Source: Plantago elongata
Taxonomy: Eukaryota; Streptophyta; Magnoliopsida; Lamiales; Plantaginaceae
DNA: 34,460 bases
Direction: 5' to 3'
NCBI GenBank assembly: GCA_036897095.1
Contig: JAYMSP010001233.1
Span: forward strand, 1 to 34,460
Below are positions 1 to 7,527 of this stretch, piece after piece; the first letter of the stretch is position 1, and each line of letters opens with the position of its first letter. Both the position numbers and the translations under genes were made by a program. The notes below the pieces were generated by a model that was given only the letters and a program-made list of their open reading frames with translations, was not told the origin of the DNA and searched no databases.

Positions 1-10
1 GCGCCGCCGA

Positions 11-39
11 CCCCCCCCCCCCCCCCCAAAAAAAAAAAA
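11..39. repeat. C17/A12 homopolymer run
   Basis: A run of 17 C (11-27) is followed directly by 12 A (28-39), after a short GC-rich lead. Such adjoining homopolymers are uncommon in plant DNA, so this may be a sequencing or assembly artefact at a contig or gap edge. No gene is visible in 40-334. Confidence 0.8.
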
Positions 40-334
40 GGGCCACGTGCTTGTGTACTTTGCGAGGTTGCTGACTGAAATGTACTTATTCCCACCATAT
101 TTGATCCTTAAATCACTTCTTATGTTCTGGTGACTTTTGGACTGCATAATTTTATTCCGTCTCGTCATTTTCTTCTCTCAAATATTGGAACTTGAGAGCC
201 AGGACCATGTAATACTGGCATGAGTTGTTCTCTGGAATCTGGATATGGTTCAAGAGAACTCCAATGACTAGCAAGCAACTAAGACTATTGCCCTTTCTTC
301 TTGACAGTATTGTTTCTAGTTCATACTTCATAAA

Positions 335-652
335 TCATTTGTAATATCTTCTGCTGACGATATATTTTGCGACTGTTCTCTTCAGAAATTGTTGTATCCG
401 GTGGAATGTCAATGCCCCAAATGCTGTCTGCCGTGGATCCAAGAATCGTGCAAGTGGATAGAAGTAGACCTGATAGAAGCTGAGAGGAGATGATGTAGAT
501 TCTGCCTTTTTTGGACTAAAACGTATATCTAATGCAGATTCATCAGCCTCGTGCATGTACTGGTAGAAGAAGCTGAAATGAGGTGAAGTAGATATGGCCT
601 TTTTTTGGAGACTACAGCAGGGCCTTGTTGCAGGTTCATCGACCTCATGCAT
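335..652 (-). pseudogene. Short ORF built on a duplicated peptide, unknown
   Basis: A minus-strand reading frame of 105 codons contains two diverged copies of a roughly 31-residue unit, each starting MHE(V/A)DE, with a middle KKA(I/E)STS and ending FxFYQ. At DNA level the units are about 471-560 and 561-654. The non-repeated C-terminal part (LDPRQTAFGALTFHR...) is not a domain I recognise. It may be a terminal exon or a decayed fragment of a repeat-containing protein. No splice sites or promoter settle this, so coding status is uncertain. Confidence 0.3.
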
Positions 653-654
653 AT
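471..654. repeat. Two-copy tandem repeat, about 92 bp
   Basis: Positions 471-560 and 561-654 are diverged direct copies. Both begin with a GATAGAAGCTGA-like stretch, carry a T-rich GCCTTTTTT core and end in CATCRxCCTCRTGCAT. The copies differ by small indels in the middle. Confidence 0.7.
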
Positions 655-1661
655 GCTCATAGTTTGTCTAGTAGTGACGGATCTATTTCCATAATTTTCG
701 TTCAAGTGTTAGATAACCATCACATGTGTATCATCTTTGCAAATTGCAATCTAGTACAGGGATATTGGTTATGTGAAATATAGTGATGCATTGATTCTCG
801 TATTGAAGTTTACTGTTTCAAGTAAATTGGTTTTTCTCATCCTCAGAAGTCTAGATTTGGGCTTCATCCCTTGGGGGTTCTATCTGATGTTTAACAAATT
901 TACGTCTAAAATCATCGCTGTGTCAAGTATATGACCTCGCTTAAGAATTATAGAGCTCAAGAATCGATTTTGGAGGGATCAATTGCGGTTTTATTAGATT
1001 TTTAGTTTTACACAGAGAGAAGTTAGGCAGGGGGACAAAGCGAAGAACAAGGTGTTTGAAGATGTATAAAACATGGTGAGAACAGTTAATTGCCTCACCA
1101 TCACTCTAAGATTTTATTGCCTCGTTTGCAAACTGTTGTATAGCAACACACCCGTTATAATAAAACTTGTTTGCTTTTTAACTAAGTAGTAATTTGTGAC
1201 GATGTCACGGTATAGAAAAGATAATTAATCAGGAACATAAATTTAGTCAAACTACTTACGTTTAAACAACGTTGGTCGTGGTGTCTTTTTTTATGGTTAT
1301 TTTTCATCAAATACTATATCATTGAGTTTTCAGATAAAATTAAATTACAACTCGTCGAAAATAAAATGAAATATGTAAAATATATAACACAATCAATATA
1401 AGGGTTGGTCCCCAATAACCCGCAGTGGTATGTGATCCTCCTTCCCACACACACACAAAATTATTATTTTAGAAACAACTTTTCTAATGTTACATTTGTT
1501 TTTCCACCCCGCCTTGCATGTTGCGGACATTATAAAATAGATAGGAGACCAAAGAGAGATTTCCGTCTAAAAAGTATTATAGTAGCGCCCCGCTCCGCCC
1601 CGCCCTACTTTCCAACAATCATTGTGGTGGTATGTGGTTACCCCCCACCATACACACTTTA
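655..1661. other. Intergenic, no gene seen
   Basis: AT-rich sequence without a supported ORF. A C-rich patch at 1500-1660 contains short direct and inverted pieces of GGTATGTG, probably flanking material of the adjoining CACTA-like element. Confidence 0.5.
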
Positions 1662-1984
1662 CACTACAAAAATATGGAGTTCTAGCGACGTCGTTATTCG
1701 TCGCTAGAACCCCAATGATTCGGCGCTAGACCGTCTAGAGACGGTCTAGTGACAGATAACAACGCCCGTTGTTAAAACAGGCATTGTTAAAATTCTAGCG
1801 ACGGATAACTTTTATCCGTCGCTATTTCTAGCGACGAATAAGTCTAGCGACGGTTAACTTATCAGTCGCTAGAAATAGCGACGAATAAGAGTTATCCGTG
1901 GCTAAAATGGCCAGATTTTTTTTTTTTAATGAATACCTAATTCGATCGTATTTAATCTGATTGTCACCCAATAGAATTGTAGTG
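1662..1984. mobile_element. CACTA-like non-autonomous element
   Basis: The left end reads CACTACAAAAATA, the typical terminus of En/Spm (CACTA) transposons, and the right candidate end is TTGTAGTG at 1977-1984. Between 1680 and 1910 the motif TAGCGACG recurs many times in both orientations, forming nested hairpins such as the pair around TATCCGTCGCTA. Dense subterminal repeats in both orientations are characteristic of CACTA elements. No 3-bp target duplication is evident, so the right boundary is uncertain and the copy may be truncated. Confidence 0.5.
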
Positions 1985-3570
1985 AAGAAAAGAACGTTGG
2001 ATTGCACGAAAATTTCATAAATTAATTAGAAACCTAATATTCTTATACAAGTAAGTATTCTAATATTATCGAGTTGAATTAATAGAAACAGTAGTATTCG
2101 AATAATAAAAGCTAGAATTAAGAAGAAGGATGATGAGCATCACCAGAATTACATCCTTGGGTCATGAGGGACATCATCCGCCTCATCTATGCGATCTCAC
2201 GATCGACGGCCCTGGTGAGATTCAACTGTACTCTTCAGAGTATCAATCTCGTTTTGGAGAGGAGTCACAATGTTATCGACCTCGTCATGTGTGTAATGAC
2301 GACCGGTAGATCGTGATGCGGTGGACTGACCAATGGAATAGCTGGACACAACATCTACTCATCGACTACCCACACCATAAATATTGAATTTTAGTTAGTA
2401 GACTGTAGGCACGACCCGCGTAAAAGTATAATAAAGGACTAGTGTAGTACAATTTATATAGGCTCAAATGACATTATCATCGTTAATTCACTATTTCTCG
2501 ATCAATCTGATTTCATTCATCTATTTCTACATTTCGCTATTCGTGCTTCGATGGTTCATTCGCTCCACTCTATATTCTAAATTATATAGTTCATTCGTGC
2601 TTCTATATTAATGCAGAAGACGTCAATTCATCTTCGTCTTCTTCACATGCCCAAAAGATTGGCCGTCTTCTCCCTACTTTTCCGGCCGCTGGATACCATT
2701 GAGCGACCCAGCCCTATTCTATGACCCATACTCCGTTTGGAATTAGAAACGAGAAGCTCCATCTACCATTAATGGCGGTCATGAAAGCTTCGAAACTTTC
2801 TTTCCGACTTCGACTTAGTTAATTTAATTGGTCTATGAATATCATCCATCTTGTGCTTGTCAAAGTCTGGCAAATTGGAACACTTCACAATCAAGATCCA
2901 TTCACCTGATTGTGATTCCCTTTGATTTCTCAATTGCCTGTATGCATATTCTGCAAACCAATCCCAATCCACGATCCTCAAACCTATAGGCTTATATCGA
3001 CCAATTAATTGTCCTTGTGATCGATTATGAAGCCTAGTATCTGATATGATCGTGTTTTTTTATTGATGATTGAGTTTGATTTTAAAAAATCAGGGACTAA
3101 ATTGATTATTTTAGAAACTTGAAACCTTGATTTTGAGAATTAGAGTTACAGGGACTTGGTTGCAAAACTAAATTCTTTAGAAACTTTCAGTTTCTTCGGT
3201 TCTACCTATGTATAGTTTTAAATTTCGAATAAATAGTAGAATTTTTGAAGAAGATTATAGTTATATTTAATAAATTATATTATTAATTTATTTATAATAT
3301 TAATATTTGTAAGAATGAACTTTTAGTTGCAAGGACCTGAATGAAAAAGTTTAGAAACTTAGGGGAGAATTTAATTTTGTGTAATGACTTGAGGGGTAAA
3401 TGAGTTGTTTGGCCATTTCTAAAATGTGATATTTGAACTGGGGTAAAATTGTTTTTTTTCGGTTTTAGATCGCCAAAAGCTAAATTTGTGGACTTCGATG
3501 TAATTAATTTTATGACAATAACTTAAATGTTATTCTTTGACTAAATGGTATTCATCTATAGTAAAAAAAA
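1985..3570. other. Intergenic, repeat-like, no gene seen
   Basis: No supported gene. A 70-codon minus-strand frame at 2769-2981 has no recognisable domain and is probably chance or a fossil. The stretch 3080-3420 repeats phrases such as GGGACTAAATTGAT and TTTAGAAACTT in the style of degraded transposon sequence. Confidence 0.4.
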
Positions 3571-3723
3571 TTAAGAGGGGGTCCGGATATAATTTACCCT
3601 AATATATATATATGTTAGGTACAAATGATAATGCGGACTGTTCCATACCAAATAGTCCGCATTATCTTACACGTTTTCCTTCTGTTGCGGATTTGGTTAC
3701 AATTTATATCCCCCCGCTCTTAA
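3571..3723. mobile_element. Small MITE with nested hairpin
   Basis: The ends TTAAGAGGGGG (3571) and CCCCCCGCTCTTAA (ending 3723) are inverted copies that extend inward through a GGATATAATTT / AATTTATATCC segment with small indels. Inside lies a perfect 13-bp inverted repeat, GATAATGCGGACT at 3627-3639 and its complement at 3654-3666, separated by 14 nt. The roughly 153-bp size and lack of coding capacity fit a miniature inverted-repeat element. I could not assign the superfamily. Confidence 0.6.
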
Positions 3724-4980
3724 CATGAATTCCTAATTACATCGGACAATATGCGACTTATTTCTATCAACCTAAAATCTACCATGAAGCTTGATTGCAG
3801 TTTTGTAGCAAGGTCTGAGAGTATTTTTTTTACTTGGAGACTTGGAGTTATAAGTACGTGAACTTTTTTGAAACACATTTCATACTCTCTGTACTATATT
3901 ATCATTCTTATTGTATTTTAACAATTCAAAATTTAAATGCTTTCCTCTAAACAATCAGGTTGCGTTATGATAATTAGTTTGATGAACCATATTTTTGAGT
4001 GTAGAACAAGTGCATAGAGCAGCAAGGGAGGGAATGGGGATCAAGGAAAAGCTTGATGACATGGATTTCATCGACTGTAGTTAAAGTGCTAAACCCCGAG
4101 TCCAATAGTCACAATCACATAAGTTGAAAATAACAACTACAAATATTGAAAAAGTGTCTGTTTATGAAAATTCGATAATTTTTTTAGAAAATTCTGAATC
4201 TCCATGGTGAGTATTTTCATGTCCAATAAAGTTTTGCCTCACCACGTCTAGGCCGTGGTATTACAAGGAGTATGAAGTTTTGTCTTGTTTTCATAACTTG
4301 CGTTTCAACTCGAATCTTAGCAAAATAGATCACACAATGATGTCTTTTAAAATTACGGTCTTCTTCATGCATTCATCATAACACATTACACGCATTAAAC
4401 CCCATTTCATCACTAGCGGATTTAAGTAACTTAACTGGATTAGTATTACTCATTTAACAATGAAACACATGCTTTGCATAAAAGCTTGTTTTCGACATAA
4501 ATAAGTTATGTGACCAGTTCAACAAATTGAAGCTCACTCGTTTAATTAAAATTTACAATACGAAGTATCTCATTTTCCAAGCACCATATTATCGAGTTGT
4601 TTTTGTGGTGTACCACATATCTATACGAAATTTGCACATTTCAATTCCCGTAGAAGTTTTTTCATTTAACGATGATACAAATTTTTCGATAGATTATATT
4701 TCGTATGAACTAAATTAACATCACGTATTTAAATATAAACATCATACGTATAACTACAAATAATAATGTAAGTTTAAGAATCCTGCATTATCATTATTTT
4801 GCCTATATATTTAAATGTACCGTTTAGATCTCACAATATAAATTTCACGTTAATACTCATATTTCTAATATTTTAGAGACGACATCTTGAAAAACTACTC
4901 GGGCCGGACCAGTAACTAATTTAACCTAATAGTGAAAAAACCACAAACACTGACGCCGCCGTCCGTTAGAAAATAGAGGA
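3724..4980. other. Intergenic, AT-rich upstream region
   Basis: No supported gene; a 63-codon plus-strand frame at 4527-4718 has no domain and is probably chance. The right part is the upstream region of the snoRNA transcription unit. Confidence 0.4.
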
Positions 4981-4986
4981 AGCCAT

Positions 4987-5062
4987 AAACCCTAGTTCCG
5001 ATTCAGCTGTCAGCATCCTATATATAACCCCCTACTCATCACTCCAAATTCATCAAACCCTA
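4987..5062 (+). promoter_or_regulatory. snoRNA gene promoter: telo-boxes and TATA box
   Basis: AAACCCTAG at 4987-4995 and AAACCCTA at 5055-5062 are telo-boxes. TATATATAA at 5019-5027 is a strong TATA box, placing a likely start site near 5050-5060. Telo-boxes are known to be enriched in plant promoters of ribosomal-protein and snoRNA genes, which fits the box C/D units beginning 100 bp downstream. Confidence 0.65.
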
Positions 5063-5152
5063 CATCTCATCTATCGCCTCCTCAATCAAAACAACACATT
5101 CGTGGATTTCTTCTTTTTCTTCCTCCGTTTCATTCTCTAGAGTTTTTTCATT

Positions 5153-5249
5153 GGGCTATGATGAGTTGTGATAAGGTCTCGTTCGTCGTAATGGCACTTC
5201 TGTGCCTTGCCGACCATTCTGATATATCACCACCCATAAACTGAGTCCC
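5153..5249 (+). ncRNA. Box C/D snoRNA, dual 18S guide with U30-like D' guide (copy A)
   Basis: Box C is ATGATGA (5158-5164) and box D is CTGA (5241-5244), closed by a GGG/CCC terminal stem. Upstream of box D, CACCACCCATA is complementary to the conserved 18S segment UAUGGGUGGUG and would direct methylation of the U in UAUGGG, about 7 nt 5' of the yeast Um1269 position. A second element, GGTCTCGTTCGT (5175-5186), is complementary to 18S ACGAACGAGACC. If the degenerate CGTA at 5187-5190 acts as box D', the fifth-nucleotide rule points to the A equivalent to human Am1383, the site served by U30. A perfect CTGA at 5219-5222 is a second D' candidate. The copy at 5783-5885 keeps both guide elements. 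Confidence 0.85.
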
Positions 5250-5289
5250 TTTCTTTCTACCTTTCAATCCTTTTTTTTCATTTTTTACC

Positions 5290-5390
5290 TTTGATGATGA
5301 TCTACAAGCCTGTGATTATGATTTAGTTAATTGACAAGCATATGTCTGAATTACCATCTGTTGAAAAAATCTAATCTTCTCTATGAGGCT
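5290..5390 (+). ncRNA. U27: Box C/D snoRNA U27 (18S Am28 guide), copy A
   Basis: Box C is ATGATGA (5294-5300). The element GACAAGCATATG (5333-5344), followed by T and CTGA (5346-5349), is complementary to the 18S 5' end CAUAUGCUUGUC. The nucleotide five bases upstream of CTGA pairs with A28, the methylation site served by human U27 and yeast snR74. The arrangement GACAAGCATATG plus CTGA is the hallmark of U27. The 3' box D appears degenerate (ATGA at 5383-5386), and the same ATGA occurs in the second copy. Confidence 0.85.
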
Positions 5391-5498
5391 TATCATCCAT
5401 CTTTATTTCCTTCAAAATTGTTTTGATTTCTAGATCTAGGTTAAAAAATCCTTTTTTCTTCCTTTCCAATTGATTGTTTCTGTCAATTTCTGAAAATT

Positions 5499-5578
5499 GC
5501 CTATGATGTTGAACGTGGTTATATACCAATAATGAGTGATCTGTGATTACAACCACACTACTGCCTTCCTTCTGAGGC
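5499..5578 (+). ncRNA. Box C/D snoRNA guiding the 18S Am468-equivalent site
   Basis: Box C is ATGATGT (5503-5509) and box D is CTGA (5572-5575), with a GCC/GGC terminal stem (5499-5501 and 5576-5578). The element CTGCCTTCCTT directly before box D is complementary to 18S AAGGAAGGCAG. The fifth nucleotide from box D (5567) pairs with the A equivalent to human A468, methylated by SNORD83 and in yeast by snR87. It sits between the U27 and U51-like units. Confidence 0.8.
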
Positions 5579-5627
5579 CTTCTTTATCTTCTCAATTTGT
5601 TTTTATCAAACTTCGTTTCTAAATCTG

Positions 5628-5723
5628 GTGATGGGATCAAGTGATGCTTTTGCATAGTTCAAATGATACTGTATGATTAAATCTAATCTTTAGTCTTTCG
5701 CTCCTATCTGATGATTCCATCAC
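5628..5723 (+). ncRNA. Box C/D snoRNA, dual 25S guide, U51-like
   Basis: A 12-bp terminal stem with one G-U pair (5628-5639 with 5712-5723) encloses box C GTGATGC (5641-5647) and box D CTGA (5708-5711). Before box D, GTCTTTCGCTCCTAT pairs with 25S AUAGGGGCGAAAGAC with one wobble, and the fifth position points to a G, probably the yeast Gm867 equivalent. In the 5' half, GCATAGTTCA (5652-5661) pairs with 25S UGAACUAUGC. With ATGA at 5663-5666 as a degenerate D', the target is the A equivalent to yeast Am807 / human Am1511, the U51/U32 site. Box C deviates at its last base. Confidence 0.78.
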
Positions 5724-5782
5724 ATATATCATCAACCTGAGTTTTGTACTTATTTTTTTTTCATGTATTTGCCATTAAAGCT

Positions 5783-5885
5783 GGGATGATGAAGAATTAT
5801 TATTTGGTCTCGTTCGTCGTAATGGTGTCCCAAAAAGATACCTTGCCGACCATTCTGTTATATCACCACCCATAAACTGAATCCC
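5783..5885 (+). ncRNA. Box C/D snoRNA, dual 18S guide with U30-like D' guide (copy B)
   Basis: This is a second copy of the unit at 5153-5249. Box C is ATGATGA (5786-5792), box D is CTGA (5877-5880), and GGG/CCC ends form the terminal stem. Both guide elements, GGTCTCGTTCGT (5806-5817) and CACCACCCATA, are unchanged, as is the degenerate CGTA (5818-5821). The intervening segment after TAATGG has diverged, and the optional internal CTGA of copy A is CTGT here. Conservation of the guides against a diverged background suggests both copies are functional. Confidence 0.85.
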
Positions 5886-5913
5886 TTTTATCTTCTTGAT
5901 TTTTTCTATATTT

Positions 5914-5992
5914 GGCCAATGATTAAACTTATTTATAGACAAGCATATGTCCGAATTTTTTATGTGGACAGCCTAATCTTCTCAATGAGGCC
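5914..5992 (+). ncRNA. U27: Box C/D snoRNA U27, copy B, boxes degenerate
   Basis: The 18S-complementary element GACAAGCATATG (5938-5949) and the 3' segment CTAATCTTCTC are kept, and GGCC at 5914-5917 can pair with GGCC at 5989-5992. Box C is ATGATTA (5919-5925) instead of ATGATGA, and D' is CCGA (5951-5954) instead of CTGA. The 3' D position again reads ATGA (5985-5988). Because both k-turn boxes beside the guide are altered, this copy may be inactive or weak. Confidence 0.7.
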
Positions 5993-6038
5993 TTCTTATT
6001 TACGTTTTTCTGTTTCAAATTGTAAAAATTTCATCTTG

Positions 6039-6140
6039 TTGGGTAAATGATGACTTTGCTTTTTATTTCTGACACCTCTTGTATGAGAAGTGCCTTAATT
6101 GGCTCTTCATTGAGCTCAGTATGCAACTATCTGATCCCAA
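6039..6140 (+). ncRNA. Box C/D snoRNA candidate, target unassigned
   Basis: A TTGGG/CCCAA terminal stem (6039-6043 and 6136-6140) flanks box C ATGATGA (6047-6053) and box D CTGA (6131-6134), with an internal CTGA (6069-6072) as D'. The element before box D (CAGTATGCAACTAT) matches no rRNA or snRNA segment I can recall. The element before D' contains GCTTTTTA, which pairs over 8 bp with 18S UAAAAAGC near the U36 site, but this is too short to rely on. The boxes, stem and location support a snoRNA. Confidence 0.65.
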
Positions 6141-6478
6141 ATTTATCTCGTTTACTAGTTTTAATTATGTACTAGCAATTTTTATTGAGTGGAAATTCAG
6201 GCAACCCTCTTCTTTTAATAACTTGAGAAGTGAGGTGTTATTCTGCTCATAGAGCGTTACTTCTGCTCTTCAGATTTGCTGATTTATTATATGAAGCTGG
6301 TCTAGTAAGCATAAGGATATTATTGAACTATAATGCCTTCTGATGTGTAATTTTAGTTGTGCTTCGCTATCTGGTTAACAGAATAAATCTGTTTTTGTAA
6401 CAGATTAAACTATTTTCTGTTCAACTCGTTCCCTTGAAGCAAGATTAACAGCTGCTTTTTATATATCACCCGTATCAT

Positions 6479-6550
6479 CCCATTGTATGATGAGGGAACA
6501 CTTGGGTAGCAACATCAAATTAAAGTTTTGCTTTCTATATCTTGATATGG
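6479..6550 (+). ncRNA. Weak box C/D-like candidate
   Basis: ATGATGA at 6487-6493 is a good box C. The only nearby D candidate is TTGA (6542-6545), and the terminal pairing is CCAT/ATGG. No guide match is recognised. It is listed only because it lies between confirmed units. Confidence 0.25.
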
Positions 6551-6554
6551 TCAT

Positions 6555-6649
6555 GAAACAGCGATGATGAGTTATTTTACAGACCACAGACCTGTAATGA
6601 TTGCGGAAATGATCGCAATTTATGAACATCTAAGGGACTGAGCTGTTTC
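6555..6649 (+). ncRNA. Box C/D snoRNA, two 18S guides (Gm1447-equivalent site and a nearby U)
   Basis: A perfect 8-bp terminal stem GAAACAGC/GCTGTTTC (6555-6562, 6642-6649) flanks box C ATGATGA (6564-6570) and box D CTGA (6638-6641). CACAGACCTGT pairs with 18S ACAGGUCUGUG; with ATGA at 6597-6600 as D', the target is the G equivalent to human Gm1447. Before box D, GAACATCTAAGGG pairs over 13 bp with 18S CCCUUAGAUGUUC and points to the first U of CCCUUAG. I cannot match that position to a known methylation. Confidence 0.85.
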
Positions 6650-7300
6650 CGACCTTATTTTTGTTATTTGTTCTTTTGTTTCTGAATTCATTGTGCTTCA
6701 CATGTCTTTTTTTTTCTTGCTACATCCTTATAAATGGTGTAGAATCATTTTGAGTGGAGCTATAATTTGTTCCCCTCGCTATCCGGTGTATCTCTACCTA
6801 GTGCATTTGGACGTTGGGGAACTAGATTTTTTTTTATAAGTTATTGATAGTAGTTGAATAATTTTATGACTAATGTTGAGTTTACAATGAACATGTTCAG
6901 GTTTGCGTTGTTTGTTTGCAGGTGTATTTCATTGTAGAGGATGTCTGGTCAGTTTCCAACGGCAATATTCTTTGTCCAAGATTTCACAGATTCTTAGTGG
7001 CTGCTGTTTTGATGTACATTTGAGTTTTGGATGGATTTTGTGTTTGGATGTACATTTGAGTGTGATATTTTAAGTGTATTTTAGGCCAAATCATTGTTCA
7101 TCGAGCCCCATCAAATGTGGTTATTCAAATTTCCATTCAAACATCCTAGTACTTTGTAGTGTCTTTCCACTGTAAAAGAAGTTGATTATTCTGTATTTCT
7201 TCTTTATAACTTCATATAATAAAATATCCTTTTATGTTTCTTATCTGCTTGTGTGTTGATGTATCTCGTTTTTTATGATAGTTTTCATTGTTTGTGTTTC
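6650..7300 (+). ncRNA. 3' part of the snoRNA host transcript (inferred)
   Basis: No further snoRNA is clear here. TTGTTTGCAG at 6912-6921 resembles a 3' splice site, and AATAAA at 7218-7223 could be the polyadenylation signal. A terminal exon of about 6922-7240 without an ORF is a reasonable guess. Positions 7300-7527 show nothing else. Confidence 0.35.
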
Positions 7301-7527
7301 GATGAATGAATGTTACCGTATATTTCTGGGTTGAGATCCATTCAAAATAACAAATATTTCGTTTTTGGGAACCGTTCTGAATTGTTTTTTACCATAGCAT
7401 TTGAACTTCAAGATTTTGTGACACAGCTTAATTTGAAGTGTATGTTTATACAGCCTAATTTGCAGCATTCGTTTTCTTTGTACACTATGAATTTCAAATG
7501 TTTAATAATCATCAATCTTTTCCAATG

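Noticed and set aside
5158-5244. Naming the duplicated snoRNA U33
   Set aside because: Its D guide covers the same 18S stretch, but the five-nucleotide rule places the target 7 nt upstream of the U33/snR55 site, so the U33 name is not supported.
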